A stretch of DNA of 64,000 bases. Source: Siphonobacter sp. SORGH_AS_0500. Lineage in GTDB: Bacteria; Bacteroidota; Bacteroidia; Cytophagales; Spirosomataceae. This document shows, piece after piece, positions 33,721 through 44,644 of this stretch (positions are counted from its first letter, which is position 1; each line of letters begins with the position of its first letter). The stretch spans positions 372,001 through 436,000 of the forward strand of contig NZ_NHPP01000001.1 in assembly GCF_002838835.1 (NCBI RefSeq), read 5' to 3'. Under the pieces are notes generated by a model, which was not told the origin of the DNA, searched no databases, and saw nothing but the letters and a program-made list of their open reading frames with translations. Both the position numbers and the translations under genes were made by a program.

Positions 33721-35330
33721 ATGCCAATCATTTATACTTTTTACGGAAAAATTATTATTATACTACTTCTTGTAGCTTTTACCCCTTATGTCTGGGTTAA
33801 GTATAGGTCGGAAGCTTCCTTAAAACAAAAGGATTTATCTACATTTTTCTTGCCATTACTTTAACATTACGGCTTTTAAATATTCAGAATATTGAGGGAG
33901 ATGTGGATACAAGTACCTGGCTTTCGAGTGCTATTTCCATCAATTATTATCCAGATAAACTTTGGAAGATTCTGAATTATACGGACTCACGTCCGCTTAC
34001 TGTTCTACCGATCCTAATTCCCAGTTGGTTAGGTATTAACTTAAGTTACGCTCTGACCAATGTGGTTACTATTCTCTGCTGGTTAGGAATCATTTTCTAT
34101 TTCTATAAATCCATTGCTCTCTTTATTGATGCTAAACGGGCTCTACTGATTACCTGGACGCTTTGTCTTTTTATTAGTACTACCTGGTCTCTCCAGCATA
34201 CGGCCTATAACTCAGAACATATCAGCATTTTTTTCATAACACTGGCGACCTACCTATATGTTAAGTTTGAAAAAACGGGACAGACCTCTGGTTTTCAGAT
34301 CTTTACTTTAGGAATTATTCTGGGAAGCTTGATCTATGCGAAGTTTCAAAACGCTCCAATGGGTTTGGTCATTGCTGCTTTCGCGATGCTATTAACCCTT
34401 CGTTTAAAAAACTATACATTCTTAGCTTTACTGATTTTAGGAGGAATTCTTCCTACATTATTAATCAATCTGGTCTTTATTTATTATCATAAACTCTCAG
34501 ACTTCTGGATAAATTATTTCTGGAATTATCTATTGTATTCTTACTCGACTCAATTTCAATCCCTACCAACCATCGAAAGGTTTAATCCAATTCGAATTGG
34601 TAAATTCATTCTGAATGTAAAATCCTCTAGAATTTATTTCTTTGCCTTGATACCTTTGACTATTCTAGGAGTTTCATATACTTTATTCCGGAGCAGAATA
34701 ACCAGTTCTTTTGAAAAAATTAATGGTTATTTTTCGGTACTTATGGTGGCTACCAGTCTGTATGCCATTGGTCAATCAGGTAACCTATTTTCTCATTATA
34801 TCCTCTATCTATTTATTCCTGTTTTATACTGTATTGCTGCATTTATTCCTTATTCCAATCGAAAAATTAGTTATGCGTCCATCCTTCTTTTAGTACTAGT
34901 TTCATTGATTCAGGCTATCTACAACGTCTTTACTATACCGCCTGAAAGTAGCTCTGATAAAGTTGCTTATGAAACGCAAATTGTCGATAAAATCAGGCAA
35001 CATTCCACCGATAAAGATAACATCGTAATTTGGGGTTGGGTAGACCGCTGGTACGTGCAGTCTAATCGAGCCTGTGGGTATCGGATGCCTCACAGTCACC
35101 ATTTATTTATGAAGTCGGATCTTTACGCTCACCGTATAGCTAACTTTATTGGCGATATGGAGGAAAATAAGCCGGAGATTTTTATTGATACGATGGAATC
35201 CACCTATCCCATGGCTAAAGGACTAGGTAAGGCCCATGAATATTATGCCGAAGTGAAAGCCTATGTAGGATCAAAATACCACTTAATTTCAACCATAGAT
35301 CAGGTTAGAATTTTCAAACGTAATCCATAG
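33721..35330 (+). CDS. GT-C-like membrane glycosyltransferase (frameshifted near the N-terminus)
   Basis: About 536 residues if two frames are joined. Frame 1 starts MPIIYTFYGKIIIILLLVAF at 33721; near 33800-33830 the coding passes one frame back and continues FLKTKGFIYIFLAITLTL, NIQNIEGDVDTSTWLSS, and on to 35330. The acidic DVD after the first membrane segment resembles the catalytic Asp loop of GT-C (ArnT/PMT-like) enzymes. About ten further membrane segments and a soluble tail (NIVIWGWVDRWYVQ) follow. Such enzymes move sugars from a lipid carrier in the periplasm. The gene stands alone between ribF and pheA. Confidence 0.75.
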
Positions 35331-35363
35331 AAAAAGGCCTTCAGTAATGCTGAAGGCCTTTTT
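35331..35363. terminator. bidirectional terminator
   Basis: AAAAAGGCCTTCAG (35331-35344) pairs with CTGAAGGCCTTTTT (35350-35363), 14 bp perfect with a 5-base loop and T tracts on both strands, between the convergent GT-C and pheA genes. Confidence 0.95.
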
Positions 35364-35382
35364 CATTTAGCTATTTTTCCGT

Positions 35383-36459
35383 TTAGTCTACCAGCTTTAC
35401 GTAGCTTCCAAGCCACTTCACTTCAGACTTTAACTGGCGAAAAATTTTCTGCACTTTATCGTCTTTCACGTGTCCTTCAAATTCCATTAAAAACCAGAAT
35501 CCGAAACGATCGCCCTGACGGCTGGGGTGACTGGCTAATTTAGTCAGGTTAATGTCGTATAACTCAAACTCACGCAGGCAACGCGAAAGTGTACCGGGCT
35601 TATCCGAATCTGGGAACTGGACAATTACCGTCGTTTTGTCATTACCGGAAGGCACGGTTTCAAACTCTTTCGCCAAAATCAGGAAACGAGTTCGGTTAAC
35701 GATGGAATCCTGAATGTTATTAAACAAAACAGGAACCCCAAAAATTTTACCCGCAATGGCCGAGCAAATGGCAGCAGCGTTAGGATCCTCAGAAGCCAGT
35801 TTTGCTGCTTTGGATGTTGATTCTACCGGAATAATTTCTACTGAATAATTTCCAAAGTAATCATCCAGGAAACGCTTACATTGACGGAAACCGATGTCCT
35901 TGGAGTAAATGCGTTGAATTTCGCTCAGCTTTTCTGCCTTCGTTACAAAAGCAAAATGAATGGGCGTTACGATTTCCGCTGCAATTCGAATATTCTTCTC
36001 GTTGAGGTTATCAACCGTTTCAAATACTAAACCCTCCTGATTATTCTCGATGGGAACGACTCCAAATTTCGCCCTTCCCGTTTCAACCGACTCGAACACT
36101 GAACGGATAGTTGGCAAGGCATCATACTCACTCATGGCTCCAAAACGCGACTCAGCGGCTTGGTGCGTAAAGCTACCTTCCGGTCCCAGATAGGCTACAC
36201 GCTCGGGCAACTCGATGTTACGGGCAACGGCAAAAATTTCCTGGAAAATCGCTTCAATAGCATCCTTCTGTAATAAGCCTTCGGATTGGTGGCTTAAACG
36301 ATCTACAATTGATTTCTCACGTTCAGGGCGATAGATCAGTGCTTGCGAAGAGCGTTTCAGTTCACCTACCTGCTGAACTACATTCATCCGCGAGTTCATC
36401 AAAGCAAGCAACTGATTATCAATAGAATCTATCTGATTTCTTAATTCATCTAAAGTCAC
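35383..36459 (-). CDS. pheA: bifunctional chorismate mutase/prephenate dehydratase
   Basis: A 358-residue enzyme making phenylpyruvate from chorismate for phenylalanine synthesis. Domains: AroQ chorismate mutase (residues 1-85; LRNQIDSIDNQLLALMNSR, RPEREKSI), prephenate dehydratase (about 95-275; YLGPEGSFTHQAAE, IPIENNQEG-like VVPIENNQEG, NRTRFLILAK with the TRF motif), and an ACT domain at the C-terminus (TVIVQFPDSDKPGTLSRCL). The ACT part has NLTKLASHPSRQ where the classical Phe-binding motif would be ESRP, so feedback control may differ. It is the first gene of a leftward run but faces away from the GT2 gene by 35 bases. Confidence 0.95.
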   Translation of the reverse strand: MTLDELRNQIDSIDNQLLALMNSRMNVVQQVGELKRSSQALIYRPEREKSIVDRLSHQSEGLLQKDAIEAIFQEIFAVARNIELPERVAYLGPEGSFTHQAAESRFGAMSEYDALPTIRSVFESVETGRAKFGVVPIENNQEGLVFETVDNLNEKNIRIAAEIVTPIHFAFVTKAEKLSEIQRIYSKDIGFRQCKRFLDDYFGNYSVEIIPVESTSKAAKLASEDPNAAAICSAIAGKIFGVPVLFNNIQDSIVNRTRFLILAKEFETVPSGNDKTTVIVQFPDSDKPGTLSRCLREFELYDINLTKLASHPSRQGDRFGFWFLMEFEGHVKDDKVQKIFRQLKSEVKWLGSYVKLVD

Positions 36460-36494
36460 AACAGGGAGGAGTTTATGTCGATAGGCTGCTGTTC

Positions 36495-37451
36495 TTACTT
36501 CAGGCCTCTTAATTTTCGTGTAAAATTAAGTTGTTTTTGCGTGAGTATCTTTTCTTTTAACAAAGTTCCCCAGGGTCTTTTGTAGTTCTCGGGGTCATAC
36601 TTCATGGCGCGCATGGTGTACTTCAACCGATCCCAGAATTTTTGCTCAAATTCAACAGTGTCGGGTAATAGCCAGTAAAATTCGGCCATCGTCCGTTTGA
36701 AACGATCCGTAAACTGATACCCCGTTTCCCGATCCAGATGCTCATACATATTAATGCGATTCAGCAGAAAATGGGCTTGCCAGCGGTGATCGGTGTTGCT
36801 CTGACCTCCGGCATGCTTGCGATACACCGACATTACCTCGTCCATATATCCCGCAGGACCACGCTGAGTCATCAGAATATTCAAAGGAATATCACCGCTT
36901 TTCGACTGGGGCATCCAGGCTGGTAACTTGGGCAAGAAAGACTTACGCAGTACAATACTTGCCGTGGCCATAAACCAGGTTTCTTTATTACCAATCAGAT
37001 CATCGACCGTAACGACTTTCTTTTGGGTATGGTCGTTAATCAGATATGAAGGAGCACTGTTATCCTGGTAACGAGCTTCTGCATTATGAAAGCACATGGA
37101 GAAATCAGGATGCTGATCCATAAAATCAACCTGCTTTTGCAGTTTCAATGGATCAATCCAAAAATCATCTCCTTCGCACAGAGCCAGATACTCGCCCTGA
37201 CAGGCATCGTAGGTGTCAATGAAGTTGTAAATAGCTCCCCGATTGACTTGATTCAACAACAGTCGAATCTTATCGGGATACCGTTGCTGGTATTCTCTCA
37301 ATACTTCCTGAGTATTGTCTTTGGAAGCATCATCGCCCACCACAATTTCAAATTCAAAATTGGTTTGCTGGGCAAGAAAACTCTCCAGAGCCTCGGCGAT
37401 GAAAGGCCCGTGGTTATAAGTAATGCAATAAACGCTAAGCTTTGGCTTCAT
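36495..37451 (-). CDS. GT2 family glycosyltransferase
   Basis: A 318-residue cytoplasmic GT-A enzyme. LSVYCITYNHGPFIAEALES opens the fold, VVGDDASKDNTQ binds the nucleotide, and CEGDDFW carries the DxD-type metal motif. There is no membrane helix. It lies in a leftward group with an acetyltransferase and a methyltransferase, 18 bases past the first of these, so it probably modifies or transfers a decorated sugar. Donor and acceptor cannot be told. Confidence 0.9.
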   Translation of the reverse strand: MKPKLSVYCITYNHGPFIAEALESFLAQQTNFEFEIVVGDDASKDNTQEVLREYQQRYPDKIRLLLNQVNRGAIYNFIDTYDACQGEYLALCEGDDFWIDPLKLQKQVDFMDQHPDFSMCFHNAEARYQDNSAPSYLINDHTQKKVVTVDDLIGNKETWFMATASIVLRKSFLPKLPAWMPQSKSGDIPLNILMTQRGPAGYMDEVMSVYRKHAGGQSNTDHRWQAHFLLNRINMYEHLDRETGYQFTDRFKRTMAEFYWLLPDTVEFEQKFWDRLKYTMRAMKYDPENYKRPWGTLLKEKILTQKQLNFTRKLRGLK

Positions 37452-37469
37452 AATTTTTAAAGAATAGCA

Positions 37470-37982
37470 TCAGGCGATCTGATACTCATCGCGAAGAAGA
37501 CTCATTCCCATAACATCGACAAACTGTCCGTTTTTGAAAAGAGACTTGCGATAAATGCCCTCCCGTTGAAAACCGATGGATTCGTACAGGCGAATGGCCC
37601 GTTCGTTATCGGTTAGCACAGTCAGGTAAATGCGGTGAAGGTTTAAGTCAAGAAAGCCGTGTTTCAGAATAGCCTGCGTAGCCTGACGGCCCAGCCCTTT
37701 CGACTGGTGATTCTTTTCACCAATCATAATGCTGTATTCCGCCTGCTGATTCATCCGATCAATCTGGGTAAGCTGAACCGTGCCCACTAATGTGCCTTCA
37801 TCCAGAATGGCTAGCCGCACGGCTTCGTTTCGGTGTTGCTGGTAATAAGCAAACCAGTTCCGGTCGGCTTCGAGGCCAATGTACCGAAACTGGTTTGTTA
37901 AGTACTGCATCACTTCCGGGTCGTTCCGCCATTGATTAATAACGGGAACGTCTTCAGTTATGATTTCTCTTACTTGAATCAT
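37470..37982 (-). CDS. GNAT family N-acetyltransferase
   Basis: A 170-residue acetyltransferase of the RimJ/RimL-like group. The acetyl-CoA loop is SKGLGRQATQAIL, and the conserved NLHRIYLTVLTDNERAIRLYESIGFQREG segment (given here in parts: NLHRIYLTVLTDN, RLYESIGFQREG) is clear. Such proteins in sugar loci acetylate amino sugars (PseH-like). Its start ATG overlaps the methyltransferase stop by 4 bases, so the two are coupled. Confidence 0.88.
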   Translation of the reverse strand: MIQVREIITEDVPVINQWRNDPEVMQYLTNQFRYIGLEADRNWFAYYQQHRNEAVRLAILDEGTLVGTVQLTQIDRMNQQAEYSIMIGEKNHQSKGLGRQATQAILKHGFLDLNLHRIYLTVLTDNERAIRLYESIGFQREGIYRKSLFKNGQFVDVMGMSLLRDEYQIA

Positions 37983-38719
37983 GCTTTGTTTTCTGCAACA
38001 ACGTATACACTACTGCACAAATCGGGATATACCTGACCTAACTGATAGCATCCTTCCATGTACTTATCGTCGATGATACCCGCTTCCAGAGCTTTGTCTA
38101 ACTGGAAGTTAGCCAGGCCTTTGAAGAAAATACCCCCACGGTGTACTACGCTTAATCCCGCTTCCAGCACATCTTTTTCCAGCGTATCCAACGAGTATGT
38201 AATGCGGTGACCGTGTTTGATGTCAGCAGGAGTCAGAGCTGCATTGTGTGTCAGGAAGCCCATTTTAACGGCAATCTGACGTGAACCAGCATTAGCATTA
38301 GGTACAATCAGGTATAACCGTCCCGTTGGTGTCAGGAAGTTTTTAACCCTTGACATGATTTCAACGGGGTTAATGAGGTGTTCCAGTACGTGCATGATAA
38401 AGATGGCGTCGTACTTTTCATCAGATTCAAACGTTTCGAACAGCCCGTTAATAAATTTCACTTTATCGCCTACCCGACCCCGAGTAATATTCAGGAATTC
38501 TTCTGCTGCGTCAACAACCGTCAGGTCTTCGAAACGCTTGGAAAGAATGGTCGTAAACTCCCCATACATGCAACCCATTTCCAGTGCTTTTCCTTCACGC
38601 ATGAACGGCTCAAGCGTCCGCATCATATAATGACGCATCCGACGGTCAAACTCATAATCGTCGTAATCGGCAGTGATTTTATTAAGGTTGTCATATTCAG
38701 CCTGAAGCGTCTGATCCAT
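37979..38719 (-). CDS. class I SAM-dependent methyltransferase
   Basis: A 246-residue Rossmann methyltransferase. The SAM-binding motif I is KALEMGCMYGEFTT, followed by an acidic strand end VVDAAEEFL, and motif IV YDAIFIMHVLEHL. It resembles the methyltransferases that act in sugar or glycan modification. It overlaps the acetyltransferase gene by 4 bases and is preceded by a hairpin, so it probably starts the transcription unit with the acetyltransferase and GT2 genes. Confidence 0.88.
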   Translation of the reverse strand: MDQTLQAEYDNLNKITADYDDYEFDRRMRHYMMRTLEPFMREGKALEMGCMYGEFTTILSKRFEDLTVVDAAEEFLNITRGRVGDKVKFINGLFETFESDEKYDAIFIMHVLEHLINPVEIMSRVKNFLTPTGRLYLIVPNANAGSRQIAVKMGFLTHNAALTPADIKHGHRITYSLDTLEKDVLEAGLSVVHRGGIFFKGLANFQLDKALEAGIIDDKYMEGCYQLGQVYPDLCSSVYVVAENKA

Positions 38720-38749
38720 AATCTTGGTTGAATTTGTTTAAATGATAAA

Positions 38750-38778
38750 CCCCTCCCGGCTTTCAAACCGGGAAGGGG
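38750..38778 (-). terminator. hairpin after the PhyH gene
   Basis: CCCCTCCCGG (38750-38759) pairs with CCGGGAAGGGG (38768-38778) with one bulged base and an 8-base loop. On the minus strand it separates the dioxygenase gene from the methyltransferase gene. A weak T tract only. Confidence 0.5.
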
Positions 38779-38885
38779 AGAGTATATAATTTCAGAATAA
38801 ATTATTCATCAATAAGCTCTTATCTATCGCTTGACAAGAGGTTTTTACGGAGTTAGCACTGGTTCCCGTCTGCAAGTTAACGATA

Positions 38886-39695
38886 TTAACCCTGACCTGG
38901 AATATACAAACGTTTTTCTGGTACCTGATACCATTCGTCCAGGTTAGCTGGTACGCGGGAATTATATCCTAAAAGCTGTTTGGCTAAAGGAGGGAAATTT
39001 GCTACCCGATCATAACCAAAGTAACGAGAATAATCGAACTGAGGCTTGAAGAAAGGCTTCGTAAACATCGGTGTTAACCCACGACGAATCTGGTCTGTCT
39101 GGTTCGTACCAGCAGCGTGCCATACGTTAGAGTTAAATAGAACGATACTCCCTTTTTTCGCAACGGCCTGCTCGGCAACAGCGAAGAACTCTTCATCCGT
39201 TGGTTTCTCAGCGTATTTATGAGAACCGCCCATGAACCACGTCGCACCGTTTTCGGGCGTAAAATCATCCAGCATCACCAGCATATTCATCATCAGGGGT
39301 AGGTCTCCACTCCAGGTACGAATATCCCGGTGCACGTTACCTACGTATGAAGACGTTTCTGCCTTGAAGTTCATTACTCCCCCGAAGGAATTAAGAATAT
39401 ATGGACCGTTATCAAAATAGGCAGTCAGGTATTCATGCAAAGGCATTTCTTCCACAAACTTCATGAAAGGGCCTTCAAAAACCACCAGGTGGTGTGAAGT
39501 TCCTGCCGTACGATTCACTACCCCATTTTTAATCTGAATCTGACGACACTCTTCAGTGGCTATATCCTGAGCTTTGATCAGCTCTTCACGGAAGCTATCT
39601 TCCAGTACTTCATGAAAAATTACCCACTTCGTATCCATCTCTGACTTGAAAGTTTCGAGATCCATTAATTGGGGGCTGGTTACTACATTGTCCAT
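38886..39695 (-). CDS. phytanoyl-CoA dioxygenase (PhyH) family protein
   Basis: A 269-residue Fe(II)/2-oxoglutarate oxygenase. The iron triad is visible: H and D in NVHRDIRTWSGD, and the distal His in NSNVWHAAGTNQ; the 2-oxoglutarate Arg is in QIRRGLTP. Substrates of bacterial PhyH proteins range from lipids to sugars and natural products. It lies upstream of the methyltransferase in the same direction, with a hairpin between, so joint action on one product is possible but not shown. Confidence 0.9.
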   Translation of the reverse strand: MDNVVTSPQLMDLETFKSEMDTKWVIFHEVLEDSFREELIKAQDIATEECRQIQIKNGVVNRTAGTSHHLVVFEGPFMKFVEEMPLHEYLTAYFDNGPYILNSFGGVMNFKAETSSYVGNVHRDIRTWSGDLPLMMNMLVMLDDFTPENGATWFMGGSHKYAEKPTDEEFFAVAEQAVAKKGSIVLFNSNVWHAAGTNQTDQIRRGLTPMFTKPFFKPQFDYSRYFGYDRVANFPPLAKQLLGYNSRVPANLDEWYQVPEKRLYIPGQG

Positions 39696-39960
39696 AACAG
39701 ATTGGATTTGGTTTTCGCAAAGATAGAGTGGAACACTTTTCAGAGGGGTACCGAAAAGTCACCCTATCCATAAATAATTATCACTTTTTAGAATGAACTT
39801 TTAAGCAGAATAAAATAAAAATCCGCTTAAATTGAATTTTTCTAATAAACCAGTTCTATGCTCGTAACTATCTTCTTGCTATTTCGTGGTTTCTGATCGC
39901 TAAACGTTATCAACGATCTTCCGTAAAACCTGTTACTTGGAAGAATGTTTGAAGTTATAG
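39696..39960. other. AT-rich intergenic region, PhyH promoter side
   Basis: The gap between the leftward topoisomerase and PhyH genes is AT-rich and has no ORF. A PhyH promoter must lie here, but I see no strong TAnnTTTG box. Confidence 0.5.
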
Positions 39961-40001
39961 AAAAAACGCCTGATTCATAAAATCTGAATCAGGCGTTTTT
40001 T
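39961..40001. terminator. terminator of topoisomerase IV subunit B
   Basis: A 17-bp perfect stem (39961-39977 with 39985-40001, core CGCCTGATTCA) with a 7-base loop and a T6 tail, about 20 bases past the stop of the gene on the minus strand. Confidence 0.95.
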
Positions 40002-40020
40002 ACTAAAGGCTTATGCTTGG

Positions 40021-41919
40021 CTAAGCGACTTCCAGCGTTTCTTCTATCTCGTCTTTTTCAATAACTAAGTTATCAATAATAAATCGCTGACGATCGGGCG
40101 TGTTTTTGCCCATGTAATAACTCAGCAGTTTCGGAATGGTCGATTCTTTCTGTAAGATCACCGGTTCCAGACGCATATCTTCACCAATAAACTTACCGAA
40201 CTCGTCGGGAGAAATCTCTCCCAACCCTTTAAACCGGGTTACTTCCACTTTCTTACCTCCTGAACTCAGCTTCGCTACCGCTTTTTGTTTTTCTTCTTCG
40301 GAATAACAATAGGTAGTATCCTCATGCTTCTTCGGATTCCGAACGCGGAACAAAGGCGTTTCGAGAATATACAAGTGCCCATTCCGAACAATATCCGGGA
40401 AGAATTGCAGGAAGAACGTCATCAGCAGTAAACGAATGTGCATACCATCGACGTCAGCATCGGTCGCAATAACAATCCGGTTAAACCGCAACGTTTCCAG
40501 TCCAGCTTCAATGTCCAGAGCGTGCTGAAGAAGATTAAATTCTTCGTTCTCATACACGATCTTTTTCGTTAACCCAAAGCAGTTCAACGGCTTTCCCCGA
40601 AGACTGAACACGGCCTGCGTTTGTACGTTTCTGGATTTGGTAATGGATCCCGAAGCCGAATCCCCCTCGGTTATAAACAGGGTCGTTTCCAGCCGATCTT
40701 CCGCTTTGGCATCCGGCAGGTGAATACGGCAATCACGTAACTTTTTGTTATGCACGCTCGCTTTACGAGCCCGGTCGTTAGCTAATTTTTTAATCCCAGC
40801 AATTTCCTTTCGCTCCCGCTCCGACTGCTCAATCCGCTTTTTCATGGCTTCTGCCACGGCTGGATTTTTGTGAAGGAAGTTATCAAGCTCCGTTTTCAGG
40901 AAATCAACCACGTGCCCACGAACGGTCGGCGAACTAGGGTCAGGCGACATATTGGTTGACCCTAGCTTCGTTTTCGTCTGCGATTCGAAAACGGGCTCCT
41001 GTACCCGAACGGACACGGCAGCCGAGATACTCGCCCGGATGTCTTCGGGAGCGTAATCTTTCTTGAAGAATTCACGGGCCGTTTTTACTACCGCTTCTTT
41101 GAAAGCCGCCAGGTGCGTTCCGCCCATCGTTGTGTTCTGACCATTGACGAACGAGTAATATTCTTCCCCGTATTGATTCCCATGAGTCATGGCAATTTCA
41201 ATATCCGGGCCTTTCAGGTGAATAATCGGATACCGAATACTTTCCTGATCGGTTTTACGCTCCATCAAGTCCAGCAAGCCCCGTTGAGCTACGTATTTTT
41301 GTCCATTAAAAACAATGGTCAGGCCTGCATTCAGATAGGCATAATTCCAGATCTGATTTTCAAGGTACTGAGGAATGAAATGGTAATTCTTGAAAACCGA
41401 ATTATCCGGTTCAAAAATCACGTGCGTTCCGTTGCGTTCCTTGGTCTCAATCGTGCCTTTCGACTGTTTCGTCAGCTCTCCTTTTGAAAATTCGGCCCAC
41501 TTGGCCTGGCCATCCCGAATCGCCTGAACTTTAAAATAACTGGAAAGTGCGTTGACCGCTTTGGTACCAACGCCGTTCAACCCTACCGATTTCTGGAAAG
41601 CTCCAGAATCGTATTTCCCCCCCGTATTAATCTTTGAAACTACATCAATCACTTTCCCCAGGGGGATTCCACGACCATAATCACGTACTTCAACCCGATG
41701 TTCTGTAATCTTAACTTCAACGGTTTTGCCAAAGCCCATTACGTGTTCATCGATACAGTTGTCAATTACTTCTTTTACAAGCACATAAATCCCGTCATCA
41801 GCTGAAGATCCATCTCCAAGCTTACCAATATACATACCGGGTCTGAGACGAATGTGCTCCTTCCAGTCGAGCGAGCGGATACTATCTTCGGTGTAATCCG
41901 TTAATTTTTGTTCTGCCAT
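40021..41919 (-). CDS. parE: DNA topoisomerase IV subunit B
   Basis: A 632-residue type IIA topoisomerase ATPase subunit that unlinks replicated chromosomes together with subunit A. GHKL motifs: [22 protein letters not shown], and [14 protein letters not shown]. The TOPRIM motif [11 protein letters not shown] is near residue 418, followed by [13 protein letters not shown]. The short length and the [16 protein letters not shown] start fit the ParE-like B subunit rather than gyrase. No parC gene is adjacent, and no quinolone-resistance context is seen. Confidence 0.95.
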   Translation of the reverse strand: MAEQKLTDYTEDSIRSLDWKEHIRLRPGMYIGKLGDGSSADDGIYVLVKEVIDNCIDEHVMGFGKTVEVKITEHRVEVRDYGRGIPLGKVIDVVSKINTGGKYDSGAFQKSVGLNGVGTKAVNALSSYFKVQAIRDGQAKWAEFSKGELTKQSKGTIETKERNGTHVIFEPDNSVFKNYHFIPQYLENQIWNYAYLNAGLTIVFNGQKYVAQRGLLDLMERKTDQESIRYPIIHLKGPDIEIAMTHGNQYGEEYYSFVNGQNTTMGGTHLAAFKEAVVKTAREFFKKDYAPEDIRASISAAVSVRVQEPVFESQTKTKLGSTNMSPDPSSPTVRGHVVDFLKTELDNFLHKNPAVAEAMKKRIEQSERERKEIAGIKKLANDRARKASVHNKKLRDCRIHLPDAKAEDRLETTLFITEGDSASGSITKSRNVQTQAVFSLRGKPLNCFGLTKKIVYENEEFNLLQHALDIEAGLETLRFNRIVIATDADVDGMHIRLLLMTFFLQFFPDIVRNGHLYILETPLFRVRNPKKHEDTTYCYSEEEKQKAVAKLSSGGKKVEVTRFKGLGEISPDEFGKFIGEDMRLEPVILQKESTIPKLLSYYMGKNTPDRQRFIIDNLVIEKDEIEETLEVA

Positions 41920-42168
41920 TAGTCAATTATTCGTCCAACCTTTCGTTCTTCAAAAATAAGATTTGTTCAATTTCTATCATAGCGGAAAAGCTATTTTAGG
42001 GAAATGTTAATTATACCTGTGGTATCAGAAAATACGAATTTAGTGTTTTACTTTGTGCATTAAAGTAGATTTCTTTCGTTATCATAATTAAAACTATTTA
42101 GTTCGTCAGTGAGTTTCATATACCGACCCATCCGGGAAAAAATCAATTATCACCAAAAAAGAATCGAA
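41920..42168. other. divergent intergenic region, start of the polysaccharide locus
   Basis: These 249 AT-rich bases separate parE from the first gene of the rightward polysaccharide locus, so promoters for both should be here. A TTACTTTG box (42050-42057) is one base from TAnnTTTG. No ORF beyond the extension of the next gene is supported. Confidence 0.4.
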
Positions 42169-44618
42169 ATGTTGCCTTTCTTTCGGCCTTGTGTTTTGAA
42201 AATCTTAAAGTCTTCCCTACCCTTCTCCACCGTTAAAACCGCTTTTCTAGTTGTACTAACGCTTTCGAGTACGTTTGTACAGGCCCAGGTACCCTTTCCG
42301 ACAAACACGATTCCGCAGGGTTTTCCGACCTCAACGGTTCCGATGAATCCATCGGTTCCATCGGCAACTCCTTCCATGCAGAGCGATAACATTCAGCCCA
42401 GACAATACACACTGGATCAACGCACCAAAGCTCGTGAAGATTCCGTACGCATGCTGCGGGCTAATACACAGGAACCCGGCACAGCAGAACAGAAAATCAA
42501 GATTTTTGGTGCCGATATTTTCTCTAACAAGAGCCTTGATATTGCTCCTATTACCAACATCCCTACGCCCAAAGGTTACATCTTAGGTCCTGGAGATGAA
42601 GTGGTCATTAATATTTATGGTGACCAATACAAAGACTTTGATTTTAAGAAGACCGTTACTCCTGAAGGTGTACTGCAACTCGAACAGGTAGGTCCTGTAT
42701 TCGTGAGTGGTTTATCCATTGAAGCAGCGACATCTCGTTTGCGGGCTAAACTTTCCAGAATCTACCTATCGGACGGGGAATGGAAATGAATGTTCGTATT
42801 GGTAATATCCGTAGCATCCGCGTTAACTTCATTGGTGAGGTTGTTAATCCGGGCACGTACAATTTACCATCACTGGCTACGGTAATGAACGCCCTGTATT
42901 TTTCAGGCGGTCCCACAGCATCTGGCTCTTTCCGTAACATCAATCTGATTCGCCGTAACAAATTTGGACAGGATACGATCATTCGCACGATTGACCTTTA
43001 CAAGTACCTGACCAAAGGCTTACGCATGAGCGACATCAGCCTGAAAGATGATGACGTTATCCAGATTCCTCCCTACAAAACCCGGATTGAGTTAACTTCT
43101 GGAACGAAGAAGACGGGGTACTTTGAATTACTTCCCGGCGAAAAATTAGGTAACCTGATTGAGTATGCGGGTGGATTTATTGAGGATGCCTATAAGAATA
43201 CCATCGTTATCCAACGTATTACCAGCAATGGCCGTAAATTCCTTGACGTCAAAGAAGATGAAGTATTCAACTTTGAAATTAAGAATGGTGACCGTGTTGG
43301 CATTGGCAAAGTGCCTGAACGTGAAGAGAATATGGTTACCATTTCAGGTGCCGTTTATTTGCCCGGCTCTTATCCGCTCGATCGTAACCCAACGGTGAAA
43401 GATCTGGTCAACCGGGCAGAAGGGACCAAACGGGATGCGTTTTTAGGCCGGGCAGGTTTGTACCGTCAGAAAGATGATTTAACGGAAGAACTGATTACGG
43501 TAAACCTTTCCCGGATCTTGGCGGGCAAAGACACTAACGTCACTCTGAAAGCACTGGATCGTTTGGAAGTAGAAAGTGTAACGCAGCTTCGGGAAGGAAT
43601 GCAGGTACGGATTCTGGGCGAAGTGAACCTGGCTAAAGGAGATTCAACTCGTGGCTATTTCCCCTGGTATGAAGGAATGACCGTAGAAGATTTAATTATT
43701 CAGGCCGGTAACCTTCGGGCGGCGGCTTCTCCCAACCATATTGAAGTTATTCGCCCTAAACGTCTGGACTCTGACGATCCAAAGCTGATTACCTCTGCTC
43801 TCTCAGAAAGCTTTACTCTGGCTATCAGCAAGGATTTACGTCTGACTGAACAAGCTTCGAAGTTTCAGTTAAAGCCTTTTGACGTAGTATACGTTCGTTC
43901 CTCTCCTAACTTCGAGAATAATCAGGAAGCTCGCGTAGAAGGACAAGTCCTGACGCCTGGCGATTATGGCCTTATTGATCGTGACGAACGTATTTCGGAT
44001 CTGATCAAACGCTCAGGAGGATTAACTGCTTATGCTTACGTAGAAGGAGCTTCGCTGATTCGTAAAACCAAGCTGACCAAAATTGAAATTGAGCAACAGC
44101 AAAAAACGATTGGTCAAATTGGTAATGATAACAAGCGGACGGCTGTAAATGCTGATTACGTAGCTGAAAACAAAGAGGAAGCTATTGGTATTGATTTGAA
44201 GAAAATCCTGGAAAAACCTCATTCGGATATGGATTTAATTCTTCAAGATGGGGATGTTCTTAACATTCCGAAGTATAACCCAACCGTCAAAATCGAAGGT
44301 GAAGTTCAGCTTCCTACTACCAGCCGTTTCACTCGTGGGGTAGGCGTTGGCGAGTATATCTCAAGAGCGGGTGGATTTACTTCGAAAAGCGTGAAGAAAC
44401 GTACGTATGTGATCTATGCGAACGGCTTTGCTAAAAAAACGAAACATTTCCTATTCTTTAATTCTTATCCTGAAGTAAAACCTGGAGCTCGTGTTATTGT
44501 CCCACAAAGAACGCAGGCTGATATTACTTCCCAACAGGTGATTGGTGCAATTGCACAAATTGGTGGTGCACTTAGCGGCATCGTAGGTATTGTAGCCTTA
44601 CTGAGAACATTCAATTAA
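42169..44618 (+). CDS. polysaccharide export protein with SLBB repeats (frameshifted in this sequence)
   Basis: About 816 residues if two frames are joined. From ATG 42169 the first part is MLPFFRPCVLKILKSS plus a signal-like VKTAFLVVLTLSSTFVQAQ, then a Pro-rich stretch. The export domain follows (GYILGPGDEVVINIYGDQY) and ends RLRAKLSRIYLS near 42770. One frame back the protein continues VRIGNIRSIRVNFIGEVVNP and holds about six SLBB-like units (VTISGAVYLPGSYPLD; VRILGEVNLAKG; VEGQVLTPGDYGL; VKIEGEVQLPT). It ends in a membrane helix. Wza-type outer membrane export is the likely role. GTG 42109 is a longer but weaker start. Confidence 0.85.
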
Positions 44619-44644
44619 GATAAGACCTTCATTCAGAGATAATA

